The notes under the pieces: model-generated
The model's database searches: none
What the model saw: the letters and a program-made list of their open reading frames with translations, nothing else
Told to the model about the DNA's origin: nothing
Part shown: in pieces, positions 8,792 to 19,572 of the stretch
How positions within the stretch are numbered: the stretch's first letter is position 1
How the letters are laid out: every line of letters begins with the position of its first letter
DNA from: Hyphomicrobiales bacterium
Lineage (GTDB): Bacteria > Pseudomonadota > Alphaproteobacteria > Rhizobiales > HXMU1428-3
Direction: 5' to 3'
NCBI GenBank assembly: GCA_021775425.1
Contig: JAJFHX010000004.1
Span: 1-64,000, forward strand
DNA: 64,000 bases
Position numbers and translations under genes: made by a program

Positions 8792-11509
8792 ATGGGTAAT
8801 ATTTTTAACCAGACACCAGCTTCACTTTCTACCTTGTCGAAAGCCAAGCGCGACCTTGCACTTGGTTTAAAGCGTTCTCCTTTGTTTAGCTGGCGATATG
8901 GCAGCCATAATGTACAGCAGCTTATGCTGGTACCGCGTGATTTGCGCACGGCTGACCCAAGCCTTTCAATCGAACTTGATATGGGCCAGTTTGGACTTGC
9001 GGGTGCAACTGTATTTCTCAATGGCGGGTCGCCGTTTCAGGCAGAGCCGCCCAACACAGCATGGCTGAAAGAATTACACGGGTTTAGCTGGGTGCGGAAT
9101 TTACGGGCGGCGCGAACTGACCGGGCGCAAGAGCAGGCGATGGAGCTGACCCGGGAATGGCTGACTGATTATAAAACCCAGAAAGGTATTGCCTGGGAGC
9201 CGGAAGTGGCGGCACGCAGGCTGATCAGCTGGTTGTCTCACTCGAATTTTCTGCTCTATGAAGCTGATGAAAAAGCCTATATCAACCTGATGGCGTCAAT
9301 TGAGGAGCATATGCGTTTTCTCTCAATGACCGGGATGCATGCCGCCAAAGGTATGCCGCGTTTGCTTTCACTTATTTCTCTGATGTTTGCCGGGCTTTGT
9401 GTGAAAGAACAGGAGAAATTTGCTGAGCAGCACCTAAAACTGATGTGCAACGAACTGGACAATCAGATCTTGCCGGATGGGGGGCATATCTCACGGGATA
9501 ATTCTGTGCTGGCGAGTATTCTACTTGATCTGCTGCCGTTAAAACAGTGCTTCGTCACCCGTAATATGACACCGCCCCAGCCTTTGCAGGATGCGATTAA
9601 CCGGATGCTGCCGATGATCCATTACATGCGGCTGGGTGACGGGTTGATGAGCCGGTTTAATGGCGCGGGGACAACACTGCCTGATACATTAAGCACGGCG
9701 ATGGCTTATGATGATGTATCGAACGCCCCCTTAAAAGAAGCGCCCTATTCGCGCTATTTCCGAATGCAGAAAGGCAATGTGGTGGTGCTAATGGATGGCG
9801 GGCCACCTGCGTCTCTTGAATTGTCGGCAAAAGCTCACGCGGGCTGTTTGTCTTTTGAACTTTCATCAGGCACCTGCCCGGTGATTGTGAATTGCGGTGC
9901 AGCGCCACCTGCATTTCAGACCATGTCAAGCAATGCACGGGCCACCGTTTCTCATTCAACGCTGACTGTCAACAATCGCTCTTCTGCTCAGTTTCATCAT
10001 GATCATAAGGTTAAGAACAGCCATATTCCAAGCCTGTTGAGCGGGCCGCCAACTGTCAAAGCCTGGTATGAAAAGGAAGCCGAAAAAGTCAAAATTATTG
10101 GCTCACATGATGGCTATCTGGATAATTTTGGTCTGATACATCATCGGTTGCTTTCGCTTTCTAATGATGGCTATACATTTATTGGTGAGGACTGGATTGA
10201 GGCGCTTGGCGGGAGTAACCCGGAGCAGAAACTTGGCTGGCCTTATGCGGTTCATTTTCATATACACCCAGATGTGGAGACCACGCGCAGCAGTGATGGC
10301 AAATCAATTACGTTAAAATTACCCGATAGCCAGGAATGGAAGCTTTCAGCGCAAGGGGCGATTATCTCGCTTGAAGAAAGCATTTTTTACGCTGATTTTG
10401 CCGGGCCCTGTCAATCTGTTCAGGCGGTGCTGCGGGGCAATTGTGTTGGCAATACCAGCATTTCATGGATGCTGGCCAAAGTGGTGCAAAGCCACTCAGA
10501 CAAACCGCCTAAAGTTCCTGAATGGATGGCTGAGAATGTTATTCCACTGGAAAAAGCCGCCGCGATTGCTGAAAAAGATGATGCGCCAGAAAAGAAAGAG
10601 AAAGAACCAGTTGAAGCTTCGGATGTGCCGCCACCGCCACCCGCGCGCAAAGTTGCTAAGGTCACTGAACTTGTTGAAGACATTGATGACGAAACAGGTG
10701 GGGGTGAGGATAAATCTGCAGGCGATGGACAGGCTGCACTTGATAAAGAAGATGTGCCGGCACTAGAAGCGCCACGATATGAGGACAGCAAGGCTGGTTC
10801 TGATAAGGATGGCACAGAAAAGAATGGCAATCGTGGCGATTTAAAAACTAAGCGGCCTGCTCGCAAAGATATTTTTGCCAAAGAAACAGACGAACGAAAA
10901 GATTTTAAAACGCCTGATGGCAAAGGCCCTCCTTCGCCGCCCCCGTCCCGAAAAACGCCTGCGCAAACTGACAAGAAACAGACTGATGCTGAGGATGAAG
11001 AAGGTAAAGATAATGACCGCTCAACTTCAGGTAAATCATCCTTAGAAAAACGTGCCACTCAGCCGCCTGCTTTACCTGCCAAAGGTGCACGTACAGCACG
11101 CACAGAGCCAGATTCTGAATTTTCTTCGGAAGCTGACATACCTTCCAGCAAGCCGAAATACCGTTCGCTTGAAGAGGCTTTATCGAGTGCGAAAGCGAAG
11201 GGTGGATATGATGATGATACACCGGCAGAGCAATCTGATAAGCCAGCCAAAAATGAAACGCCACCAATAGACGAACGCGCTGATGCTGTTCGGGCGAAGG
11301 CGGAGAAAATTCGCCAGCAGCACACTCGCTCAAAAAGTCAGAAACAAGGTTCACGAAAACCCGGGACTTCTGAAACAACTGATGAGAAGTCATTAGATAC
11401 GAAGTCTTTAGATACCAAGACAGTGGATGTGAATACTTCTCAGAAAAGCCGTGGTGAAAAAGATAAACCCCGGAAAGGTCCATGGAGTAAACCTGGTGAT
11501 GAGGAATAA
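8792..11509 (+). CDS. Heparinase II/III family protein with long low-complexity C-terminal extension
   Basis: N-terminal ~580 aa resemble alphaproteobacterial heparinase II/III proteins (ELHGFSWVRNLRAARTDRAQEQAMELTREWL; LPDGGHISRDNSVL) between rsmB and purH; the C-terminal ~320 aa are rich in K/E/D/P/S. Confidence 0.88.
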   Translation: MGNIFNQTPASLSTLSKAKRDLALGLKRSPLFSWRYGSHNVQQLMLVPRDLRTADPSLSIELDMGQFGLAGATVFLNGGSPFQAEPPNTAWLKELHGFSWVRNLRAARTDRAQEQAMELTREWLTDYKTQKGIAWEPEVAARRLISWLSHSNFLLYEADEKAYINLMASIEEHMRFLSMTGMHAAKGMPRLLSLISLMFAGLCVKEQEKFAEQHLKLMCNELDNQILPDGGHISRDNSVLASILLDLLPLKQCFVTRNMTPPQPLQDAINRMLPMIHYMRLGDGLMSRFNGAGTTLPDTLSTAMAYDDVSNAPLKEAPYSRYFRMQKGNVVVLMDGGPPASLELSAKAHAGCLSFELSSGTCPVIVNCGAAPPAFQTMSSNARATVSHSTLTVNNRSSAQFHHDHKVKNSHIPSLLSGPPTVKAWYEKEAEKVKIIGSHDGYLDNFGLIHHRLLSLSNDGYTFIGEDWIEALGGSNPEQKLGWPYAVHFHIHPDVETTRSSDGKSITLKLPDSQEWKLSAQGAIISLEESIFYADFAGPCQSVQAVLRGNCVGNTSISWMLAKVVQSHSDKPPKVPEWMAENVIPLEKAAAIAEKDDAPEKKEKEPVEASDVPPPPPARKVAKVTELVEDIDDETGGGEDKSAGDGQAALDKEDVPALEAPRYEDSKAGSDKDGTEKNGNRGDLKTKRPARKDIFAKETDERKDFKTPDGKGPPSPPPSRKTPAQTDKKQTDAEDEEGKDNDRSTSGKSSLEKRATQPPALPAKGARTARTEPDSEFSSEADIPSSKPKYRSLEEALSSAKAKGGYDDDTPAEQSDKPAKNETPPIDERADAVRAKAEKIRQQHTRSKSQKQGSRKPGTSETTDEKSLDTKSLDTKTVDVNTSQKSRGEKDKPRKGPWSKPGDEE

Positions 11510-11760
11510 CGGGATGAACATCTGACTTTAATTCTGGTCTCTGAAGTTTGACAGACGGCAGTTTTGAGGATAGGCATTGGCCAAAGTTGAACAAAAGACG
11601 ATATAGCTGTGCGATTTGTTCAATAAACTGAAGAAAATGCCAAATTTTTCTTTGAATTTATTCGCCATTTATTGAATAAACCCAGCAAGCTACTCAACTT
11701 ACTGACCCTTATATTGCGATTGTCATTCCCTTTAGCTGACTTGAAAGGCTGTAATTTTCT

Positions 11761-13344
11761 ATGAACCGTCCTATTGAACGCGCACTCATTTCTGTTTCTG
11801 ATAAAGAAGGCATTGTTGAATTTGCCAAAGCTCTTTCTGACAAGGGCATTGAACTGATTTCAACCGGGGGAACATCTGCTCTTTTAAAAGATGCTGGTTT
11901 GCCGGTGAAAGATGTGAGTGACATCACTAATTTTCCGGAAATGATGGATGGACGGATTAAAACGCTGCACCCTTCCGTTCATGGTGGCTTGCTTGCGATG
12001 CGGGACAACCCGGCGCATAAAAAAGCACAAGATGAGCATGGCATTCAGAATATTGATCTGCTGGTTGTTAATCTTTATCCGTTTGAAGAAACGATTGCCA
12101 AGGGGGCAGACTTTGAAACGGCGATCGAAAATATTGACATTGGTGGCCCGGCGATGATCAGAGCGGCGGCGAAAAATCATGATGGGGTTACTGTTCTTGT
12201 TGACCGTGATGATTACCAGCCGCTACTTGACGAGCTTTCTAATAATGACGGAATGGTGAGCGCTTCTTTTCGCAAATTTGCGGCGCAAAAAGCCTATGCC
12301 CGCACAGCGAATTATGATGCGGCGATTTCAAACTGGTTTGCGGGTGCGCTTGAGATTGAAGCACCAAAATGGGTCAGCATTTCAGGTGAGTTGTCTCAAA
12401 CAATGCGTTATGGTGAAAACCCGCACCAAAAGGCCGCTTTTTATACAACTGGTGACAAACGCCCGGGTGTTGCTACGGCTGAACAGGTGCAGGGCAAAGA
12501 GCTTAGCTATAACAACCTTAATGACACAGATGCAGCGATTGAACTTGTCGCTGAATTTGACCCGGCTATTTCGCCAGCGGTGGCGATTATCAAGCACGCC
12601 AACCCGTGCGGTGTTGCACTTGGAGAGAGCATTGAAGACGCTTATAAAAAAGCGCTTCGGTGTGACCCGGTTAGCGCGTTTGGCGGCATTGTTGCCCTGA
12701 ACCAGCCCCTGACCGAAGACGCGGCCCAGCTCATCACTGAGACATTTACTGAAGTTGTGGTGGCACCCGATGCGACAGATGGCGCGAAGGCGGTGCTTTC
12801 TTCTAAAAAGAATGTACGTTTATTGCTCACCCACAGCTTGCCATCACCTGCAGCACCGGGACATATGGCGAAAATTCTTTCTGGCGGGTTTTTGTTGCAA
12901 GGGCGTGATAATGGGATTGTCGAACAGCTAGACCTGAAAGTTGTGACCGAGCGCCAGCCAAGTGAACAGGAAATGGCTGACCTTAAAATTGCATTTAAAA
13001 TCTGCAAGCATGTGAAATCCAATGCAATTATTTATGTGAAGGACGGGGCGAGTGTGGGCATAGGTGCCGGGCAGATGAGCCGGGTTGACAGTTCACGCAT
13101 TGCCGCATGGAAAGCGGACGAAGCGGCGAAAACTGCCGGATTGTCGCAATCTTTGGCGATTGGTAGTGTTGTGGCTTCTGACGCATTTTTCCCGTTTGCT
13201 GATGGGTTGCTCACCGCAGCTGAAGCTGGGGCGACGGCCATTATTCAACCGGGTGGTTCGATGCGGGATGATGAAGTGATTGAGGCGGCGAACAAGGCCG
13301 GGCTTGCCATGGTGATGACTGGCATGCGGCACTTCAGGCACTGA
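11761..13344 (+). CDS. purH: Bifunctional AICAR formyltransferase/IMP cyclohydrolase
   Basis: [19 protein letters not shown] ... [16 protein letters not shown] ... [11 protein letters not shown] ... [11 protein letters not shown] ... [16 protein letters not shown] ... TGMRHFRH. Confidence 0.98.
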   Translation: MNRPIERALISVSDKEGIVEFAKALSDKGIELISTGGTSALLKDAGLPVKDVSDITNFPEMMDGRIKTLHPSVHGGLLAMRDNPAHKKAQDEHGIQNIDLLVVNLYPFEETIAKGADFETAIENIDIGGPAMIRAAAKNHDGVTVLVDRDDYQPLLDELSNNDGMVSASFRKFAAQKAYARTANYDAAISNWFAGALEIEAPKWVSISGELSQTMRYGENPHQKAAFYTTGDKRPGVATAEQVQGKELSYNNLNDTDAAIELVAEFDPAISPAVAIIKHANPCGVALGESIEDAYKKALRCDPVSAFGGIVALNQPLTEDAAQLITETFTEVVVAPDATDGAKAVLSSKKNVRLLLTHSLPSPAAPGHMAKILSGGFLLQGRDNGIVEQLDLKVVTERQPSEQEMADLKIAFKICKHVKSNAIIYVKDGASVGIGAGQMSRVDSSRIAAWKADEAAKTAGLSQSLAIGSVVASDAFFPFADGLLTAAEAGATAIIQPGGSMRDDEVIEAANKAGLAMVMTGMRHFRH

Positions 13345-13389
13345 TTTTTGAAGACCTTTGTTTCGCAAAACTTCGTTTTCTCAGCTCCA

Positions 13390-14253
13390 TTAAATTGAAG
13401 CTTTGATGCCTTCTCTGTAGGTTGGATATTTTAGCTTCACGCCAAGCTCTTCTTTCATGCGCTTGTTTGAAACGCGTTTGTTGTCATTGTAAAAACTTTT
13501 GGCCATTGGTGAAAAGTCAGCGTCTTCAAATTCGATTAAGGGCGGGGTTTCAACGCCGATCAGTTCGGCTGCGTAAGCAAGGACATCCTGAGGCGGGGCG
13601 GGTTCATCATCCGCGATATTGTAAACCCGGCCCGGATTCGGGTTTTGGCACGAGGCTTCCAGAGCGGCCGCGATATCTTCCACATGAGCGCGGTTAAATA
13701 CCTGACCTTCTTTATGTATGCGCCTTGCTGTGCCTGATTTTATTTTAGAGACCGGGCCGCGACCCTTGCCATAAATGCCCGGCAGGCGAAATATATGTAC
13801 CGGGAGGGATCTGGTTTCATATAGCTCAAGCCACTGGTCTTCGGCTTTTTTTCGCCACGACGATCGCTCAGAGCCGGGGTTGGTTTCTGATGTTTCATCT
13901 ACCCAGGCGCCATCATGATTGCCATAAACACCGACAGTTGAGAGATAACCAAGCCATCGCAGATTCTCATTTTCGACGAGGTCTTCTTTATGATGAGCGA
14001 GGATGCGGTCACCATTTTCATCGGGGCTGATTGAGATGAGAATGTTTTCAGCTTTCCTGAGTAATTCTTTTAATTCTGCCGCCGGTTCGTGGCCATTAAA
14101 GATAATGACTTCTTCAGCGCCTGCCTCAAGGATCTCAGATTTTTTTTCTTCTTCTCTGGTGGTGCCCCACATATGTTCTGCCGGGTAATTCCGCATCATT
14201 GTTTTGGCTGTGTATCCGGCACCTAGCAATAACAGATTGTTTTTCTTATTCAT
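13390..14253 (-). CDS. NAD-dependent epimerase/dehydratase-like (extended SDR) protein
   Basis: [13 protein letters not shown] nucleotide-binding motif; [47 protein letters not shown]. Confidence 0.88.
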   Translation of the reverse strand: MNKKNNLLLLGAGYTAKTMMRNYPAEHMWGTTREEEKKSEILEAGAEEVIIFNGHEPAAELKELLRKAENILISISPDENGDRILAHHKEDLVENENLRWLGYLSTVGVYGNHDGAWVDETSETNPGSERSSWRKKAEDQWLELYETRSLPVHIFRLPGIYGKGRGPVSKIKSGTARRIHKEGQVFNRAHVEDIAAALEASCQNPNPGRVYNIADDEPAPPQDVLAYAAELIGVETPPLIEFEDADFSPMAKSFYNDNKRVSNKRMKEELGVKLKYPTYREGIKASI

Positions 14254-15397
14254 TTTCAACTCCATTTGCTGGTTGCGCCGGTGTATCGTGCCATTCTTTT
14301 ATGATGGCGGGGTCTTGTTCGGTTTTCAAGTATTGAATTTTTTTTGCCTGATAAGTTTCCTTATTTGCAAGACGGCCAAAGGCCCATATTGCTGAGGCAC
14401 GCACCATTGGCTCCGTTGCATTAAGGTGGGGTTCGACATTTTCCAATAGCTCAGCATCGTTAGAATTACCGGCTGCTATGAGGCAATTGCGCAGAAACCG
14501 GTTCAGGCCTGAGCGTTTAATCGGTGTGCCGGCAAATTTAGTCCTGAATGTGGTGTCGTTTAACTTCAGTAATTGTTTTAGCGCGGGCGTGTCAGTTTCT
14601 TCTCGTGCCAGAAATCTGGTCTCGTTCGCAGTTCTTGCAAATTTATTCCAGGGGCAAATGGCGAGGCAATCATCGCAGCCATAGATCCTGTTGCCAATTT
14701 TGGGTCTCAGCTCTTTTGGAATCGGGCCATTATGTTCGATTGTCAGGTAGCTGATACATCGTCTTGCATCAAGTTTATAGGGGGCCGGGAATGCGTTGGT
14801 TGGGCAGATTGTCAGACAGGCCTGGCAATTACCGCAATGGTCAATTTCAGCTGCATCCGGAACTAACGAGTGGGTTGTGAATATGGCACCAAGAAAGGTC
14901 CATGAGCCAAGGTCGCGGCTGACAAGATTGGTGTGTTTGCCCTGCCAGCCAATGCCCGCCAGCTGGGCGAGCGGTTTTTCCATCACCGGGGCGGTATCGA
15001 CAAAGACTTTAACCTCGGCGCTTGTTTCAGCAACAAACCAGCGGGCCAGTGCTTTCAGTTTTTTTTTGACGATATCGTGATAATCCTTGCCGCCCGCATA
15101 GACGGAGATAACGCCTTTTGAGGTTTGCTCAAGTTTGGGGAGAGGGTTTTCTTCTGGCCCGTAATTCATGGCCAGCATGATGATGGATTGTGTTTCCGGC
15201 CAGAGATTTTGAGGTGTCAGGCGCCGTGTTTTTTTGGCCTCCATCCAGCCCATGTCGCCATGCCAGCCGGCTTCCAGAAAAGATGTGAAGGCCTGTTGAT
15301 TGCGCAAGGGTAGTTCTTTCCCGGTGATGCCAACCAGGTCAAAGCCAAGTTCGATGGCTTTTAATTTTAACTCGGATTTCAGGGATGTATTGGTCAT
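14246..15397 (-). CDS. queG: Epoxyqueuosine reductase
   Basis: CGNCQACLTICPTNAFPAPYKLDARRCISYLTIEHNGPIP and GCDDCLAICPWNKFA Fe-S signature; C-terminal HEAT-like segment. Confidence 0.96.
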   Translation of the reverse strand: MTNTSLKSELKLKAIELGFDLVGITGKELPLRNQQAFTSFLEAGWHGDMGWMEAKKTRRLTPQNLWPETQSIIMLAMNYGPEENPLPKLEQTSKGVISVYAGGKDYHDIVKKKLKALARWFVAETSAEVKVFVDTAPVMEKPLAQLAGIGWQGKHTNLVSRDLGSWTFLGAIFTTHSLVPDAAEIDHCGNCQACLTICPTNAFPAPYKLDARRCISYLTIEHNGPIPKELRPKIGNRIYGCDDCLAICPWNKFARTANETRFLAREETDTPALKQLLKLNDTTFRTKFAGTPIKRSGLNRFLRNCLIAAGNSNDAELLENVEPHLNATEPMVRASAIWAFGRLANKETYQAKKIQYLKTEQDPAIIKEWHDTPAQPANGVENE

Positions 15398-15478
15398 CTG
15401 GTGCGAGCGTTAATCCTGAGAAATGTCCTTTAATTGTTATTCAGCATTATAGCATGTTGTAGGGGGTGAGCCTGCAAT

Positions 15479-16162
15479 TTAAAAATCAAGATTGGTATAG
15501 TGGGCGGGGGGAACGATGCCGGGGAAGCTGTCTTTTAATATGGGGCGGAAGCTTGGACGCGATTTAATTCGTGCGTACCAGTTTTTGACAAGTGGTGCCT
15601 TTTCCCAGGTGATGTCTCCTAAAAAATCAAGACATGAAAGATGAGCGGCTGCTGCCAGGTCTGCCATGCTCATATAGTCTCCGCCGATCCAGTAGCGTTC
15701 TTCAAGCAGGCGGCTGAGATAGGCCATGTGATTGTGCATGTTCGCCATGGCAGCGCGAATGGCCTCAGGGTTTGGCGGGTGACGGTGGACAAAAGGATTT
15801 TCAATACGTTCATAGGCCAGATATGACCAGACTTCGGCATGGAATTTCTGGTGGAACCAGTCTGACATGCGTCTGGTTTCGGCTTTGGCGAGAGGTTCTT
15901 CGGGGTATAGCTCGGGGACGACGTTGTCTGCTGCGAAAGGATTTGTTTCAAACAGATATTCGGTTATTGGTGTGATGCCGCATATGGCGGCATTGTCCAA
16001 TAGTAAAACCGGTAAGTTGCCGCCCGGATTGACAGCCAGAAACGGGGCGCGCCATTCCCATGGCTTTTCTTCTGCCAGTGACGCATCTATGCCATACTCA
16101 GCCAATAACAATCTGGCTGTCCTAGAGAAGGGACAGATTGAAAAATGTATGAGTTGACCCAT
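15479..16162 (-). CDS. fzlA: Glutathione S-transferase family protein, FzlA-like
   Basis: GST fold (FSICPFSRTARLLLAEYGI ... NPGGNLPVLLLDNAAICGITPITEYLFE; WIGGDYMSMADLAAAAHLSCLDFLGDI); sequence and neighbourhood fit alphaproteobacterial FzlA. Confidence 0.75.
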   Translation of the reverse strand: MGQLIHFSICPFSRTARLLLAEYGIDASLAEEKPWEWRAPFLAVNPGGNLPVLLLDNAAICGITPITEYLFETNPFAADNVVPELYPEEPLAKAETRRMSDWFHQKFHAEVWSYLAYERIENPFVHRHPPNPEAIRAAMANMHNHMAYLSRLLEERYWIGGDYMSMADLAAAAHLSCLDFLGDITWEKAPLVKNWYARIKSRPSFRPILKDSFPGIVPPAHYTNLDF

Positions 16163-16494
16163 ATAGTTTGCTCCTTAAGGTATCTGGCATCAGGACAAAA
16201 TATAGATATTATCAAGACTTAACAAGCAGGGCTCGATTTTGTCACTTGGGAATCAAGGGATAGAGACAACAAATGTTGTTCGAAATCCGACCCTTTATGC
16301 TTTTTGGGGTTGATAATTAATGGCTTGCTTAACGCGTTCAGATGGAATACTCAAAATTCATGTCGAAAAACAGACATTATATATTTTTACCCGCCCTTTT
16401 TCAGGCTGTTATTCTGGCTCCTCTTCGGACTTTTAAGCAGGTTTTTTTTTGGGTAGCACGGCCTTTATAACGAAAAGTGTGAATGGAGTTTTTT

Positions 16495-17298
16495 ATGCCA
16501 ATTGAACAATTGCTGATTTTGTCGATCATTCAGGGTTTAACTGAGTTCTGGCCGGTCAGTTCTTCAGGGCACCTTAATCTGGTCCACTTGCTGACTAACT
16601 GGCAGGATCAGGGGCCGTTGATTGATGTGGCAGTGCATTTTGGCAGCCTGTTTGCCGTGCTTATCTATTTCTGGCGTGACATTGTGATGCTGCTGAAAGC
16701 TTCGGTTGATCTGTTATGTTTCAGGATGAACAGGGAAGTGAAGCTTCTGTTGTTTCTTGTGGTTGCGAGCATTCCGCTGATGATCATCGGGTTTATCATG
16801 CTGAAGTCCGGTGTTTACAAGCAATTGCGCACTCTTGAAGTGATTGCTTTTGCTAATATTATTTTTGCACTTGTACTTTGGTGGTGTGATGTGCACCCGC
16901 CGTTAAAGCGTAAACTTGAAGATGTGACCATCAAGGATGCTTTGTTTGTCGGTATGATGCAGGTGATTGCGCTCATTCCGGGGGCATCGCGTTCCGGTGT
17001 GACGATGTCTGCTGCGAGATATCTCGAATTTGAACGGGTTGAGGCGGCACGGTTTTCAATGCTGCTGGCGATCCCTTCTATCTTAGGGCTTGGGCTTGGA
17101 ACGATTTATGAGCTTTATAAATCCGGTGATGCTTCCTTGCAGAGTGATGCGATTTTTGTTGGTGTGCTTTCTTTTCTTACCGCGCTGTTTTCAATCTGGT
17201 TCATGATGGCGTTGCTGCGGCGGATGACGATGCTGCCATTTGTGATTTATCGTCTGCTGCTTGGGGCCGTATTGCTTGGGTATATTTTTATAGCCTGA
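16495..17298 (+). CDS. uppP: Undecaprenyl-diphosphatase
   Basis: IIQGLTEFWPVSSSGHLNLVH and IPGASRSGVTMSAARYL motifs; polytopic membrane protein. Confidence 0.97.
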   Translation: MPIEQLLILSIIQGLTEFWPVSSSGHLNLVHLLTNWQDQGPLIDVAVHFGSLFAVLIYFWRDIVMLLKASVDLLCFRMNREVKLLLFLVVASIPLMIIGFIMLKSGVYKQLRTLEVIAFANIIFALVLWWCDVHPPLKRKLEDVTIKDALFVGMMQVIALIPGASRSGVTMSAARYLEFERVEAARFSMLLAIPSILGLGLGTIYELYKSGDASLQSDAIFVGVLSFLTALFSIWFMMALLRRMTMLPFVIYRLLLGAVLLGYIFIA

Positions 17299-17321
17299 GC
17301 CAGCGTGGGATAATTGAAAAT

Positions 17322-17360
17322 AAAAACCGCCCTTCGCTAATTCTGCAAAGGGCGGTTTTT
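17322..17360. terminator. Bidirectional rho-independent terminator between uppP and msrB
   Basis: AAAAACCGCCCTT ... AAAGGGCGGTTTTT inverted repeat between convergent genes. Confidence 0.93.
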
Positions 17361-17381
17361 ATTTATAGCATAAAGTTACAT

Positions 17382-17888
17382 TCAAGATGCTTCGGCTGGT
17401 TTAAACTTCAGGGCGATGCCATTGTTGCAATAGCGAAGGCCTGTTGGTTCGGGCCCATCTTTAAACACATGGCCCTGGTGACCGCCACAACGGGCACAGT
17501 GGTATTCCGTGCGCGGGTAGCCAACCCAGAAATCGGTTTTTGTGCCGATAGCATCTGGCAAATGGTCATAAAAACTTGGCCAGCCGGTGCCACTTTCAAA
17601 TTTTGTTTTGGCATCAAACAGCGGCAAAGCGCAGCCGGCGCAATGATAAGTCCCATCGCGTTTTTCATTATTGAAAGGGCTTGAGCCGGGGCGTTCTGTG
17701 CCTTCTTTGCGCAGCACATAATATTGCTCAGTTGAAAGGAGCTTGCGCCATTCTGCATCTGTTTTGGTAATGGGGGTTATTTTTGTGTCTGCTTTAGCGT
17801 CATTTTCCATAAAACGAATGCCTCCCAATGCGGAGCCCATCAGGGTGGTTAAGCTTGCTGTTAAGAATAGCCTTCTTGATAGTCTCAT
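17382..17888 (-). CDS. msrB: Peptide-methionine (R)-S-oxide reductase with N-terminal export signal
   Basis: YHCAGCALPLFDAKTKFESGTGWPSFYDHL ... YHCARCGGHQGHVFKDGPEPTGLRYCNNGIAL; N-terminus MRLSRRLFLTASLTTLMGSALGG. Confidence 0.96.
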   Translation of the reverse strand: MRLSRRLFLTASLTTLMGSALGGIRFMENDAKADTKITPITKTDAEWRKLLSTEQYYVLRKEGTERPGSSPFNNEKRDGTYHCAGCALPLFDAKTKFESGTGWPSFYDHLPDAIGTKTDFWVGYPRTEYHCARCGGHQGHVFKDGPEPTGLRYCNNGIALKFKPAEAS

Positions 17889-18070
17889 AAGTTATTACCT
17901 TTAACGTCTTTAATCTCTTAGACGTAATATAGGCATGAAACTCATTATATGCATATCAGATGTTTTCACAAATCTGTGAGGGGGAGGTTATCGCAGATCT
18001 GAGAAATCTACGCTATTTCAACTGGTTGGCAACAATTCGAAGGCATTCATTAATGGCTAAATAATTTTAT

Positions 18071-18778
18071 TTAGCGCATTTGCATCGCTTCGCTATGTTC
18101 TGATATGGAATAGCCGGCGCCTCTTACTGTGCGGATCGGGTCTTGTTCCTTGCCGCGATTAAGGGCTTTTCTAAGCCGGCCGATATGGACATCAACTGTG
18201 CGTTCATCAACATAGACATTCTGGCCCCAGACGCTATCGAGCAACTGGCTGCGGCTATAAACCCGGCCCGGGCTTTCCATCAGGAATTCCAGCAATCTGA
18301 ACTCAGTTGGGCCAAGGCGCACATCTCTTGGGCCGCGGCGCACTTTATAGGCGCTTCTGTCCAGTTCAACATCACCAACCGTTAACACATCAGCGATGCT
18401 TTCAGGGTTGGCGCGGCGCAGAACCGCCTTTACTCTTGCTATCAGCTCGGGGACAGAAAATGGTTTGGTGACATAATCATCCGCGCCGGTACTCAAGCCT
18501 CTGATGCGATCAGTTTCTTCGCCGCGGGCTGTGAGCAGGATGATGGGGATGTTGCAGCTTTTGTTATTTGTTCTGACGCGGCGGCAAAGCTCAAGCCCTG
18601 AAACACCAGGCAACATCCAATCCATCAGGATAAGATTTGGCTGGCTTTCCAGAACGGCCAGTTCGACATCATCACCATGTGAAATGATGTCGACACTGAA
18701 ACCTTCTGATTCAAGATTATACTGCAGGAGAAGGGCCAGCGGCTCTTCATCCTCTACCACTAAGATTTTGGCATTCAT
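18071..18778 (-). CDS. phoB: Phosphate regulon response regulator PhoB
   Basis: Receiver VVEDEEPLALLLQYNLESEGF, LMDWMLPGVSGLELCR; winged helix VDERTVDVHIGRLRKALNRG; next to phoU/pst. Confidence 0.96.
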   Translation of the reverse strand: MNAKILVVEDEEPLALLLQYNLESEGFSVDIISHGDDVELAVLESQPNLILMDWMLPGVSGLELCRRVRTNNKSCNIPIILLTARGEETDRIRGLSTGADDYVTKPFSVPELIARVKAVLRRANPESIADVLTVGDVELDRSAYKVRRGPRDVRLGPTEFRLLEFLMESPGRVYSRSQLLDSVWGQNVYVDERTVDVHIGRLRKALNRGKEQDPIRTVRGAGYSISEHSEAMQMR

Positions 18779-18833
18779 TTGTGGTTCCTGTTAGTTCTTT
18801 GCAACAGTTTAGCAGATTTATCCTTGTTTTGCT

Positions 18834-19556
18834 TTAATCCTGATCATCGTGATTAACCAGCATTTGTGATGTTTTGTCACCTTTCGGGCGCTCTTCCTGT
18901 ATCGGATTGCCGAGCACCAGATAGTGAACATTTTCAGCTATGTTGGTTGTATGGTCACCGATGCGCTCAAGATTTTTGGCGCAAAATAACAAATGCGTGC
19001 AAAGACCGATATTGCGTGGATCTTCCATCATATAGGTGAGCAATTCACGGAACAGAGAGTTGTAAATTGCGTCAATCTCTTCATCGCCGCGCCATACAGC
19101 CAGGGCTTTGTTGGTGTTACGCTCGGCGTATGAATCCAGCACATCTTTCAGCTGACCAAGGGCAAGCTCCTGCATGCTTCTCATGCCGTGCATAAGCTGG
19201 GCGGGGTGGCGTTCTGAGTGGATGCTCAACACGCGTTTGGCCATGTTTTTACCAAGGTCACCGATGCGCTCAAGATCAGAAGTGATTTTGATGGCAACCA
19301 TGATCTGGCGCAAATCTAATGCCATTGGCTGACGACGGGCTATCATGGCGATGGCCTGTTCTTCAATATCAAGTTCGAACTGGTCGATTTTATCATCATC
19401 TGAAATGACCTTTACGGCCAGTTCTGCATCTCTCTTGCTGAGGGCGTCAAATGCATCAGCGATGAGGTGTTCTGTCAGGCCACCCATCTGGGCGATTTTA
19501 TTATCCAGGCTGGCCAGTTCATCTTCATAAGACGTTACAATATGCTCGGTGCTCAT
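18834..19556 (-). CDS. phoU: Phosphate signalling complex protein PhoU
   Basis: LRQIMVAIKITSDLERIGDLGKNMAKR and NLERIGDHTTNIAENVHYL PhoU repeats. Confidence 0.97.
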   Translation of the reverse strand: MSTEHIVTSYEDELASLDNKIAQMGGLTEHLIADAFDALSKRDAELAVKVISDDDKIDQFELDIEEQAIAMIARRQPMALDLRQIMVAIKITSDLERIGDLGKNMAKRVLSIHSERHPAQLMHGMRSMQELALGQLKDVLDSYAERNTNKALAVWRGDEEIDAIYNSLFRELLTYMMEDPRNIGLCTHLLFCAKNLERIGDHTTNIAENVHYLVLGNPIQEERPKGDKTSQMLVNHDDQD

Positions 19557-19572
19557 TCAATCTGTCCTAATC

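Noticed and set aside
10420-11594. Long ORFs antisense to the heparinase tail (212 aa and 229 aa) and an alternate-frame plus ORF (131 aa)
   Set aside because: They overlap a clear coding frame, are Ser/Pro- or Lys-rich reflections of low-complexity sequence, and show no recognisable domain.
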